A stretch of 19,837 nucleotides of DNA. It comes from Bacillota bacterium. Its GTDB lineage: Bacteria > Bacillota > Clostridia > Christensenellales > Aristaeellaceae. Both the position numbers and the translations under genes were made by a program. The notes under the pieces were generated by a model that saw nothing but the letters and a program-made list of their open reading frames with translations, was not told the DNA's origin and made no database searches. Shown here piece by piece: positions 1 to 6,726 of the stretch. The DNA lies in contig JAEXCG010000045.1 of the NCBI GenBank assembly GCA_023402355.1, forward strand, positions 1 to 19,837. Reading direction: 5' to 3'. The number at the start of each line of letters is the position of its first letter. The first letter of the stretch is position 1.

Positions 1-1
1 G

Positions 2-1714
2 GGCTCCAGCACGCCGCCGCGCGCGGCGGCGCAGCGGGAGCGCGTCAGCGCCGGGGTGGCGGGCAAGGGCGGCAAGCCCGTGCGCGTGCGCCACTCCCCC
101 AGGCGGCAGGCGACGCGCGAGATGGACCACGAGCGCCTGGAGCAGATCGTCAAGCGCGGGCCCGTGCGCAGGAAGCGCGTGAAGTGGGGGCCCATGGTGG
201 GCGGCATCCTGCTGTTCGCGGCGGCGGTGTGCGTGAGCGTCACGCTGCTTCTGACGCAGACGGCCTCCGGCCAGCGCCAGCTCGCGGCCTGGGGCTACGA
301 CGTGCCGGCCAGCGCCTACATGAGCCTGGGCGACAGCTACCTGGACACGGGCGAGATCGAGCGGTCGATCGCGGCCTACGAGCGCGCGCGGGAGATCGAG
401 CCGGACAGCGTCGAGGCGGCGCTGGACCTGGCCGGCGTCTACGAGATCGACGGGCGTCAGGAGGACGCCGTCGCCATCTACACCGAGCTGATGGACACCC
501 TCGCCCCGCAGCACGTCGAGGCGTACACGCGGATGATCCGCATCAGCCGCGAGGCGGGCGAGGCCCAGCAGGCGGTGGACCTGATGAAGCGCGCCTACGA
601 GGCGACGGGCAGCGACACGTTTGAGACGATGCGGCGGGAGTACATGCCCGACGCGCCCGTGGCGACGGTGACCGTCTCGGACAAGAAGAACGCCAAGGAG
701 TTCGAGCTCATCAACAACAAGGCGAACGTGCCCTACGACGTCACCCTGACGGCGGCCGAGGGCGCGAAGATCTACTACACGCTGGACGATTCGGACCCCT
801 CCGAGGAAAAGACGCTCTACCAGGGCGAGAAGATTCACTGCGAGGAGGGCGCGACGCACCTGCGCGCCGTGGCGATTTCGGAGACGGGCGTGCCCAGCGA
901 CATTCTCGACGAGACGTATCAGGTCATCATCAAGACGCCGGACGCGCCCAAGGCCAACTACGCGCCGGGGCCCTATCAGCGCGTCATCAACGTGTCGCTG
1001 CGCGCGGGCGAAGACATCGTGGCGATCTACTACACGCTGGACGGCACCTCGCCCACGACCGATTCGCTGCTCTACACCGGGCCCATCACCCTGCCGGTGG
1101 GAAAGTCCACCCTCAAGGCGATCGCCATTTCCGACACGGGCAAGCAGAGCTACGAGATGACCTCCACCTACGAGATCACCGGCACGCAAAAGCGCGTGTT
1201 CAACAAGAACGACACCTTCAAGAACCTGACGCTGATGAAGACCAAGTACGCGGCGTTCAAGAAGTCCTACGGCGAGCCGGAAAGCTACACGGAGCTCACG
1301 GGCGAGGGCGCTTACGGCCAGGGCCAGAGCTTCGAGGCCGTGTACGCGGACAAGACCGCCCGCTTCGTCTCGCTGTCCGAGGGCAAGGACCCCGTGCTCT
1401 ACTATTTGGAGACGCGCGACGGCTCCATGACCGGCCCGCGCAAGACCAAGGTGGGCAGCGAGGAGATGACCGTGCTCGACGCCTTCCGCGACAAGGGCGG
1501 CATGCCGGTGAACGACCGGGGCGACCGGCTGCTCTACAACATCGACAGCAAGGGCGAGGAGATCGGCACCTACCGCGTGCAGGACGACGGCAGCGCCCGG
1601 GCGCAGTACTTCTACCCCGCGGACGAAAACGTGTACGTCGAGCTGACCTATACGATTCGGGACGGCGCGGTGGAAAGCATCCTCTGGCAGCGCTACATCG
1701 GCGTGACGCAGTAA
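2..1714 (+). CDS. Membrane-anchored TPR protein with two chitobiase C-terminal-like (Fn3-associated) domains, 5' partial
   Basis: The frame is open to the left edge with no stop, so the true start is probably outside the window; an internal GTG at 56 is possible but has no clear ribosome binding site. Numbered from that GTG, a basic segment leads into one membrane helix (about 45-67). TPR-like helices follow (about 86-190, with LGDSYLDTGEIERSIAAY and LAGVYEIDGRQEDAVAIY). Then come two beta domains of the chitobiase/beta-hexosaminidase C-terminal type (about 220-290 and 300-375), recognised by the repeated IYYTLDDSDPS and IYYTLDGTSPT motifs. The last 170 residues match no family I recognise. 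The protein is probably cytoplasmic at its N-terminus and exposed outside the membrane, acting as a scaffold or binding protein. In such families the missing N-terminus is often a zinc ribbon, but that cannot be seen here. Domain calls are fairly sure; the role is unknown. Confidence 0.85.
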   Translation, partial: GSSTPPRAAAQRERVSAGVAGKGGKPVRVRHSPRRQATREMDHERLEQIVKRGPVRRKRVKWGPMVGGILLFAAAVCVSVTLLLTQTASGQRQLAAWGYDVPASAYMSLGDSYLDTGEIERSIAAYERAREIEPDSVEAALDLAGVYEIDGRQEDAVAIYTELMDTLAPQHVEAYTRMIRISREAGEAQQAVDLMKRAYEATGSDTFETMRREYMPDAPVATVTVSDKKNAKEFELINNKANVPYDVTLTAAEGAKIYYTLDDSDPSEEKTLYQGEKIHCEEGATHLRAVAISETGVPSDILDETYQVIIKTPDAPKANYAPGPYQRVINVSLRAGEDIVAIYYTLDGTSPTTDSLLYTGPITLPVGKSTLKAIAISDTGKQSYEMTSTYEITGTQKRVFNKNDTFKNLTLMKTKYAAFKKSYGEPESYTELTGEGAYGQGQSFEAVYADKTARFVSLSEGKDPVLYYLETRDGSMTGPRKTKVGSEEMTVLDAFRDKGGMPVNDRGDRLLYNIDSKGEEIGTYRVQDDGSARAQYFYPADENVYVELTYTIRDGAVESILWQRYIGVTQ

Positions 1715-1719
1715 GCGGC

Positions 1720-1985
1720 GGGCCGTGCCCGCGCCCGCATCCGAACGGGCGAGTCCGCATCGTGCGGTCGCGCACGCGGCCGGAACTTGGCGTGCGGCGG
1801 CGGGCCGTGGCAGGCCGTGGCGGGCCGTGCCCGCGCCCGCATCCGAACGATTGAGGCCGCATCGTACGGTCGCGCACGCGGCCGAGGCCGGGCGAGCGGC
1901 GGCGGGCTGTGCCCGCGCCCGCATCCGAAGGGGTGCGTCCGCATCGTGCGGTCGCGCACGCGGCCGGAACTTGGCGTGCGGCGGC
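1720..1985. repeat. Three tandem copies of an 82-bp GC-rich repeat
   Basis: Copies lie at 1720-1801, 1822-1903 and 1904-1985. Copies 1 and 3 differ at only a handful of positions; copy 2 is more diverged near its middle and end. A 20-bp insertion at 1802-1821, itself two 10-bp near-copies (gggccgtggc, aggccgtggc), separates copies 1 and 2 and looks like slippage. Each unit holds a short inverted repeat CGTGCG-gtcg-CGCACG (one mismatch in copy 2). The unit length is not a multiple of three, so a single reading frame cannot run through all copies, which argues against coding. The repeats fill nearly all of the gap between the TPR gene and the terminator of the MerR gene. Function is unknown; options are a dispersed palindromic repeat family, a protein-binding array, or simple expansion. 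Confidence 0.9.
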
Positions 1986-2014
1986 TTCTCTTCAAACGAA
2001 TAGCGTAAAGCAAA

Positions 2015-2050
2015 GCGGCGAGGGCCGGGCATATACCCGGCTCTCGCCGC
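2015..2050. terminator. Bidirectional hairpin terminator
   Basis: The arms gcggcgagggccggg (2015-2029) and cccggctctcgccgc (2036-2050) pair over 15 positions with a single G-T wobble and a 6-base loop. On the minus strand the hairpin is followed by a T-rich stretch (TTTGCTTT), fitting the end of the MerR gene. On the plus strand CTCTTTC follows and it could stop readthrough from the TPR gene. The first 15 bases recur exactly in the terminator at 5159. Confidence 0.8.
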
Positions 2051-2079
2051 CTCTTTCAGTCTGCCGCGCATTGCCTGAT

Positions 2080-2883
2080 TTACCGTAGGCTTTTCTGCGC
2101 CCCTTCTTTTCCGAGGTACGCCTGCAGCTCATAGTGCCACTGGAGGATACCGTTCAACACCACGATTTGCACGAGGAACGGCGGCTCCACGCTAAGCCGC
2201 CGCGTCTCTTCCCTTAGCGCGCGCAGCGTTTCGCCTCGGTTCTCCTCGCGGCAGGCGGCGCACAGGTAATCGCCCGCGGGCAGGCGCGTCAGCCCCTCGT
2301 CGTCCGGGCAGCGGATACATACGGCGAAGAGGCGCGATTCTTCCCCGGCGGTGTAGATACCCGCCAGATCCTCAAAGGCGTACAGCGCGCGCCGTTCCGG
2401 CGCGATCTGGTCGAAATAGTGGCTGTGGTAGTTCCACAGGTTGCTCAGCGTGGGTTCGCGCATCGTGTCCGAGAGCAGGATCACGCGTTCGGGTAGCCGC
2501 CGCAGGAAGGGCGCGCCCTCCTTGGCGGCGGAGCCCGGCTTTTTTTCGTAGTCCGCCCGTGCGGCCGCGATCTTGGCCTTGGCGTATTGCAGCCGGGCGA
2601 TCTTCGTGTCCGCCGCAGCCTCCGCCTGCTTCAGAAAGCCCACGATCCGCTCCAGGCTGTCGTAGGAGAGCACCTCGCCGATCTCCCGCAGGGACAGGTC
2701 CATGCACCGCAGCGCCTGCACGGCGTTCAGCCGCACGATCTCCTGCTCCGTGTAGTAGCGGTAGCCCGTCGCCGGGTCGCGCTCGCCGGGCTGCACCAGC
2801 CCGATGCGGTCGTAGTGGCGCAGCGTCTCACTCGTCAGCCCCGTAAGGCGCGCGGCCTCGCTGATGGAAAATCGGTGCTTCAT
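2080..2883 (-). CDS. MerR-family transcriptional regulator with GyrI-like effector domain
   Basis: 267 residues from the ATG at 2883. That start has a ribosome binding site (AGAGGA, 7 bases upstream); a start 10 codons further up would place the N-terminus inside the divergent operator. The N-terminus is a MerR winged helix (FSISEAARLTGLTSETLRHYDRIGLV, split here by a long recognition helix, and the wing PATGYRYYT). A coiled helix (about 75-115) serves dimerisation. Residues from about 125 resemble the effector-binding domain of BmrR/TipA-like regulators. Two CxxC pairs (C189-C192, C208-C211) are unusual and could bind metal or sense redox. It is divergent from the ABC operon at 2991, whose promoter shows MerR-type architecture, so it very likely controls that operon and itself. 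The inducer is unknown. Confidence 0.9.
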   Translation of the reverse strand: MKHRFSISEAARLTGLTSETLRHYDRIGLVQPGERDPATGYRYYTEQEIVRLNAVQALRCMDLSLREIGEVLSYDSLERIVGFLKQAEAAADTKIARLQYAKAKIAAARADYEKKPGSAAKEGAPFLRRLPERVILLSDTMREPTLSNLWNYHSHYFDQIAPERRALYAFEDLAGIYTAGEESRLFAVCIRCPDDEGLTRLPAGDYLCAACREENRGETLRALREETRRLSVEPPFLVQIVVLNGILQWHYELQAYLGKEGAQKSLR

Positions 2884-2895
2884 GAAAATTTCCTC

Positions 2896-2926
2896 TTGAC
2901 CTTTGTGTTGCACAAAACCTTATACT
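2896..2926 (+). promoter_or_regulatory. MerR-type promoter and operator for the ABC operon
   Basis: A -35 box TTGACC (2896-2901) and a -10 box TATACT (2921-2926) are separated by 19 bp, the lengthened spacer typical of promoters activated by MerR proteins through DNA twisting. The spacer carries the dyad TTTGTG-ttg-CACAAA (2902-2916). A weaker possible promoter for the regulator itself overlaps it on the other strand (TATAAG at 2924-2919, 17 bp from TTCAAT), which would give autoregulation. Confidence 0.75.
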
Positions 2927-2958
2927 GCTGAATGTACCACAATTGAAGGAGGAATTCA

Positions 2959-2994
2959 ATGAGAAATCGAGCGAGCCGGGGGTGCGGGCAATGA
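2959..2994 (+). CDS. Possible 11-residue leader peptide upstream of the ABC ATPase
   Basis: The best ribosome binding site in this leader, AAGGAGG (2946-2952), sits 6 bases before an ATG at 2959. That frame encodes only MRNRASRGCGQ and stops at a TGA (2992-2994) that overlaps the ATG of the ATPase gene (2991) as ATGA. The ATPase start itself has only a weak GGGGGTG in front. This layout suggests translational coupling through a short upstream ORF. The alternative is a frameshift, real or from sequencing, near an older start at 2959. Confidence 0.45.
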   Translation: MRNRASRGCGQ

Positions 2995-3836
2995 TTGAAT
3001 GCATCGACGTGACCCGGCGCTATGGCCATGCGGAGGTGCTTTGCGGCGTCAACCTGACGCTGCGGGAGCCGGGCGTCTACTGTCTGCTCGGGCGAAACGG
3101 CGCGGGCAAGACCACGCTGCTGCGCTCCATCGCGGGCCGGCAGCGCCTGACGGCCGGCAGCGTCCGCGTGGACGGGCGGGAGGTGACGCCGGGGAGCCTC
3201 GCCCCGGACGTCAGCTACGTAGAGAACTTTGCGGGGCACTACAACCTGCCGGTGAGAAAGCTGTTGAGCGTCGCGGGCGACCTGTGCCCCGGCTACGACC
3301 GGGACTTCGCCGCGGAGATGGTGCAACGCTTCGAGCTCGACGGGCGAAAGCGCTTCCGGCAGCTTTCGCTGGGCATGAAGACGATGCTTTCGACCGCCAT
3401 CTGCCTGGCCAGCGGTTGGTCGGCGGCGCTGCTGGACGAACCGGTGCTGGGTTTCGACGCGATCATGCGGCTGGAGTTTTACGACATGCTGACGGAGAGC
3501 ATCCGCCGCCATCCGCGCATTCTGGTCGTCTCCACGCACCTGATAGAGGAGATCGCGGACGCGGTGCATCACCTGATCGTCCTGGATCGGGGCAGCGTGC
3601 GCTTCTTTGAGCCGATGGAGGCGGTGCGGCGCTGCGCGTTTTGCGTGAGCGGCCTGCGCGCGGACGTGGAGGCGGCGTCGGCCGGCCAGCGCGTCCTATC
3701 GCAGCAGGACGTGGGTGACCTCGCCACGGCCTGCATCTTCGGGGAGCCGCCCGCCGGAGATGGCGTGGAGGTGCGCCCGCTTACTTTGCAGGAGCTGTTC
3801 GTCTGTCTGGTCGGCGGAAAGGGGGGCGCACGATGA
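2991..3836 (+). CDS. ABC transporter ATP-binding protein
   Basis: 281 residues from the ATG at 2991. Walker A is GRNGAGKTT (34-42), the signature is LSLGM (125-129), Walker B is ALLDEP (146-151) and the switch histidine lies in STH (181-183), so it should bind and hydrolyse ATP. The LSLGM signature, where LSGGQ is usual, is common in small YtrB-like export or resistance ATPases. The last 80 residues are a family-variable tail. It is the first full gene of an operon controlled from the MerR-type promoter and overlaps the membrane subunit by 4 bp (ATGA). An in-frame TTG at 2943 is rejected as a start because it would lie upstream of, and overlap, the ribosome binding site. The substrate is unknown; drug, peptide or envelope-stress export is the usual guess for this layout. 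Confidence 0.9.
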   Translation: MIECIDVTRRYGHAEVLCGVNLTLREPGVYCLLGRNGAGKTTLLRSIAGRQRLTAGSVRVDGREVTPGSLAPDVSYVENFAGHYNLPVRKLLSVAGDLCPGYDRDFAAEMVQRFELDGRKRFRQLSLGMKTMLSTAICLASGWSAALLDEPVLGFDAIMRLEFYDMLTESIRRHPRILVVSTHLIEEIADAVHHLIVLDRGSVRFFEPMEAVRRCAFCVSGLRADVEAASAGQRVLSQQDVGDLATACIFGEPPAGDGVEVRPLTLQELFVCLVGGKGGAR

Positions 3837-4483
3837 AACCTGTTTTTGCGGTCGCAAAGCGCGAGCTGCTCGGCTGCCGCGCGGCCTTTTTCACGGCGGC
3901 GGCGGTGATGCTGCTCGCGACGACCGACGCTGACGCCTCCGTCGCGCTCAGCCGGGGGAATTACGCCCTCATCGCGGCGGTCATGGCCCCGTTCTTCGTC
4001 GCCCTGCGCGACTGGCCGAGGCTGCTCTGCCTGGGCGCGAGCAAGCGCGATTACTTCGCGGGAAGCCTTTTGTGCTACGGAGCGATCGCCGGGCTCGTGT
4101 CGCTCGCAAACACCCTCGTCCGCCTCCTCGTGGACCCGCTGGCGGGAAGACCGGTCGTGAATCTGATGGAGCTTTGCGGCTGGTGGGGAAACGGCCCGTT
4201 CCTCGCGTTTTTGCAGCAGGCCGCCTTCCTGCTTTGCGCAATGCTCTTTTTGCACGCGCTGCTCTTCGTGCAGGGCCGCTTCAGCGGCTGGGCGGCGGAC
4301 GCGGCGCTTGCGGCGGTGCTGGGCGTGTTTTTGCCCATCGCCCCGCTGCGAGGGATTATCGCCCGGTTCTTCGGGCTCGTCATGATGAACGCGCACGCCG
4401 TCAGCCAGCTTGCCGCCTGCCTTGCGCTCTGCGTCGCCTTCGCGCTGGCGGGGCTCTCGGCTCTGCGGCGCTGGACGGATTGA
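3833..4483 (+). CDS. Probable ABC transporter membrane subunit
   Basis: 216 residues with about six hydrophobic segments (for example around residues 17-30, 43-58, 80-97, 120-145, 153-172 and 190-207), so an integral membrane protein. It overlaps the ATPase gene by 4 bp and is followed by the exported DUF4097-type protein, so the role as permease partner of the ATPase is inferred from position, size and topology. It has no motif I can tie to a named permease family. The motif FVALRDWPRLLCLGASKRDY resembles the cytoplasmic loop after the second helix in small ABC-2-type permeases, where a G(A/S)(S/T)R-like turn is common. Confidence 0.75.
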   Translation: MKPVFAVAKRELLGCRAAFFTAAAVMLLATTDADASVALSRGNYALIAAVMAPFFVALRDWPRLLCLGASKRDYFAGSLLCYGAIAGLVSLANTLVRLLVDPLAGRPVVNLMELCGWWGNGPFLAFLQQAAFLLCAMLFLHALLFVQGRFSGWAADAALAAVLGVFLPIAPLRGIIARFFGLVMMNAHAVSQLAACLALCVAFALAGLSALRRWTD

Positions 4484-4497
4484 AAGGAGATTTTGAA

Positions 4498-5154
4498 GTG
4501 AAACGAATCAGGACGCTGCTGTGGAGCCTTTCGCTGCTGCTTTCACTCGCCGTACCCGCGCGCGGGGAGGATGCGTTCAGACAGGTGACCTACGAGGCGG
4601 ACGGCGTGACGGCGCTGCTGATCGACGTGCGCGACCGGCGAATTGAGCTGCTGCCCTCAAGCGACGGAATCCTTTACGTGGAGGGCTGGGAGCGGGAAGG
4701 GGAAGCCTGCGCGTTTTCGCGGGAGGGAGACGCGGTGACCCTCACGCTGCGCACGGAGCGGAGATTGCGCGATTTCTTCGGCCTCAAGGCCGACGTCTCG
4801 AAGAGGACGCTTAGCGTCCGCGTGCCCGACGCGGCGCTGGAATCGCTTGACGTGCGCACGACGAACGAGCGCATCCGTGCCTCGTCCCTTTGCGTAACGG
4901 GGGAGGTCTCGCTATACGCGCGGGGCGGGGACGTCGAGGTAGACTCGCTCTTCGCGGGCCGCTGTGCCACCCTGGAGGCGAAAAATGGGGATGTCCACGG
5001 CACTCTTTTGGGGAGCGCCGAAGAATTTTTGATCGACTGCCGCGTGAAGAAGGGCGAGAGCAGCCTGCCGGAGCGGACGGCGGGCGGCGACAGGCGGCTC
5101 ACCGTGCGCGTGAACAACGGCGACGTTCGCCTGGACTTTGCGGACGCGGAATGA
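4498..5154 (+). CDS. Exported protein with DUF4097-like beta-helix repeats
   Basis: 218 residues from a GTG at 4498, chosen because AAAGGAG (4483-4489) lies 8 bases upstream and the protein then begins with a signal peptide (VKRIRTLLWSLSLLLSLAVP, likely cut after ARG). A much longer open frame extends upstream but only antisense-like, inside the permease gene. The mature part shows repeated beta-strand motifs (LDVRTTNERI, LEAKNGDVHG, VRVNNGDVRL) typical of the DUF4097 putative-adhesin fold. It is the last gene of the MerR/ABC operon. Proteins of this fold often accompany envelope-stress or ABC modules, so a role in sensing or protecting the cell surface is plausible but not shown. Confidence 0.8.
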   Translation: MKRIRTLLWSLSLLLSLAVPARGEDAFRQVTYEADGVTALLIDVRDRRIELLPSSDGILYVEGWEREGEACAFSREGDAVTLTLRTERRLRDFFGLKADVSKRTLSVRVPDAALESLDVRTTNERIRASSLCVTGEVSLYARGGDVEVDSLFAGRCATLEAKNGDVHGTLLGSAEEFLIDCRVKKGESSLPERTAGGDRRLTVRVNNGDVRLDFADAE

Positions 5155-5158
5155 AAAC

Positions 5159-5211
5159 GCGGCGAGGGCCGGGGGAAGGAGACTTGCGTCCCTTCTCCCG
5201 GCCCCCGCCGC
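5159..5211. terminator. Bidirectional hairpin terminator
   Basis: A long inverted repeat of about 22 bp (left arm from 5159, right arm ending at 5211, loop gacttgcg) with two or three mismatches, followed on the plus strand by TTTCGTCTT. It lies between the convergent DUF4097 gene and the phosphoesterase gene. Its first 15 bases are identical to the left arm of the hairpin at 2015. Confidence 0.8.
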
Positions 5212-5240
5212 TTTCGTCTTCAGTTCGCCGCGCCCGCCCC

Positions 5241-6347
5241 CTACCTCGCCGCGGTCAGCTTCACCAGCGTCACGGTCGGCGGGTTGAACAGCCGCATAGG
5301 CGGCGCGGTGTCGGGCCGCACCCCCAGGCCGGGGCTGATGTGCTGCGTCAGCGTGCCGGAGGTGACCAGCCCCTCGACCACGCCCTCGCCGGGGAAGAGG
5401 CCGTAGCCCGCGACGTAGATCGGCCCCAGAAGCGGCAGGCGCGCCTGGCCGCCGTTGTAGTGCCCGGAAAGCACCAGGTCGATCATGCCGATGAGCGTGG
5501 TGCTCTTGTTCTCGGTGCGCGTGGTCGTCATGCCGCGCACGAAGCTCGGCTTGAGCGGCATGTGCGAGAGCACCACGTAGGTGTCGTCCGCCTCCATGCG
5601 CTCGCGGGCGGCGCGGACGCGCTCGATGCGTTCGAGCTGGTACTGCGCGGCCTTCTGCTGCGCGGGAGTGATCGCGCGCCCGAGCTGCGCCTGATACGTC
5701 TGCTCCGCCGCGTCCAGGTCCAGGCTCAGCGCCGAGTCGGGCGTGAACCACAGCCGCCGTTCGCCCGATTCCACGCAGTAGGGCGCGTCCAGGTAAACCG
5801 CGCTGCGCTGCTGCGCGCCCAGGATGAAGGGGGCCAGCACGCTGTCGGCCAGGGAGCTTTCGCCTTCCAACGGCTCCGGGTCGTTCTCCCCGGCGATGAA
5901 GAGCACCGGGCGCTTCTCGCCCAGCGCGGTCAGCAGCTCGTAAAAGGGCTGCGGGTCCTCGTCGTCCCCCAGCATGTCGCCGGTGACGCACACGAGGTTG
6001 TAGCTCTTGCCCGCGACGGCGCGGGCGATGTCCTCCTGCTTTTCCCCAAAGCGCGCGCCGTAGAGGTCGGAAATGTGCAAAATCGTGTAGCCCTCGAACT
6101 CCTTGGGCAGGCCCGGGATGAGCGCGCTCACCTCGCTGACGAACACCATGCGGCTGATGATGGAGCTGTAAAGAAGCGACCCGCCGGCCAGCAGGGCGAG
6201 GAAAAGCAGGGTAAAGAGCAGGGGCTTGAGGTTCCGTCGGGGCGGGGTGAACATCTCGTAGCTGGCGGAGACCGCCTTGTGCTTGCCCGCATAATTTGTG
6301 GAAAAGTTCTGATAAGGGTTCTGAAAGCGGTCCTGCCTGCGGTTCAT
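5241..6347 (-). CDS. Membrane-anchored metallophosphoesterase-like protein with degenerate active site
   Basis: 368 residues; ATG at 6347 preceded by GGAGGGG. A basic N-terminus and one membrane helix (41-63) place the catalytic domain outside the membrane. The calcineurin-like fold is recognised by the motifs ISDLYG (92-97), GDML (123-126), GENDPE (153-158), SHMP (261-264) and GHYNGGQ (295-301). Compared with the family consensus (DxH, GD, GNHE, H, GHxHGGQ), histidines are replaced at three places: Y96, D156 and N298. D94, D124, N155, H262 and H296 remain. One metal site therefore loses two ligands and the general acid is changed. It is nearest to the YkuE/YaeI type. It may be catalytically altered or a binding protein. 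It has its own promoter and is transcribed away from radA. Confidence 0.85.
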   Translation of the reverse strand: MNRRQDRFQNPYQNFSTNYAGKHKAVSASYEMFTPPRRNLKPLLFTLLFLALLAGGSLLYSSIISRMVFVSEVSALIPGLPKEFEGYTILHISDLYGARFGEKQEDIARAVAGKSYNLVCVTGDMLGDDEDPQPFYELLTALGEKRPVLFIAGENDPEPLEGESSLADSVLAPFILGAQQRSAVYLDAPYCVESGERRLWFTPDSALSLDLDAAEQTYQAQLGRAITPAQQKAAQYQLERIERVRAARERMEADDTYVVLSHMPLKPSFVRGMTTTRTENKSTTLIGMIDLVLSGHYNGGQARLPLLGPIYVAGYGLFPGEGVVEGLVTSGTLTQHISPGLGVRPDTAPPMRLFNPPTVTLVKLTAAR

Positions 6348-6437
6348 GCGGCCCCCTCCGATCTATAAGAGCAACAGCGCCCCGTAAAGGTGACGCTGAT
6401 TCGTCATTTTTCTGTCATTTTTCCGGGATATACTATC

Positions 6438-6466
6438 ATTATAAGCGCCCGGCACGGGCGGCGCAA
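6438..6466 (-). promoter_or_regulatory. Promoter of the phosphoesterase gene, with a dyad in the spacer
   Basis: On the minus strand, TTGCGC (6466-6461), 17 bp, then a perfect TATAAT (6443-6438). The spacer contains a perfect inverted repeat CGCCCG-gca-CGGGCG (6446-6460) that could be a repressor site. The transcript would carry a 5' leader of roughly 80 bases, which includes two copies of the 10-mer gaaaaatgac (plus-strand gtcatttttc, 6402-6421). Confidence 0.6.
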
Positions 6467-6570
6467 CGAAAAAAACGTCCAAATTCGCTGGAAATTGTCA
6501 CCGTTTTTGTAGAATCGTGGGAACCGCGGCGCGAACGATCGACGCCCCGTTCGACAGCATCCGAGCGCCT

Positions 6571-6605
6571 TTGACATGGCGCAAGCCCACCGCGTATGGT
6601 ATAAT
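6571..6605 (+). promoter_or_regulatory. Likely radA promoter
   Basis: A perfect extended -10 (TGgTATAAT, TATAAT at 6600-6605) lies about 120 bases before radA. A perfect TTGACA (6571-6576) lies 23 bp upstream, too far for this -10, but is 18 bp from an overlapping TATGGT (6595-6600). Either reading is possible. The 379-base gap between the phosphoesterase and radA genes holds only the two divergent promoters and leaders; I see no further gene. Confidence 0.55.
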
Positions 6606-6726
6606 AAGGCCGTCGCGCGACAAAGCGCCCGGGGGCGTTCCCCCCTGGGCCGTAAATTCCGATTATAAGACGAAACAAGAGGCCGAAAGGTTTCAAGAAA
6701 CACGATAGATGACGCGAGGAAAAATC

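Noticed and set aside
1720..1985. CRISPR array
   Set aside because: The copies are contiguous with no unique spacers, too long and too diverged, and no cas genes are present.
1296..2013. Minus-strand ORFs of 193 and 106 codons across the TPR gene end and the 82-bp repeats
   Set aside because: They owe their length to high GC and to the repeated sequence; the repeat unit is not a multiple of three, the peptides are arginine- and proline-rich, and no ribosome binding site precedes them.
2943..2990. TTG start at 2943 for the ABC ATPase
   Set aside because: The only strong ribosome binding site (2946-2952) would lie inside the coding part; the ATG at 2991 begins where ABC ATPases normally start.
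4890..6368. Plus-strand ORF of 492 codons opposite the phosphoesterase gene
   Set aside because: It runs through a terminator hairpin and opposite clear phosphoesterase motifs, and its translation is low-complexity rich in Arg, His and Ala.
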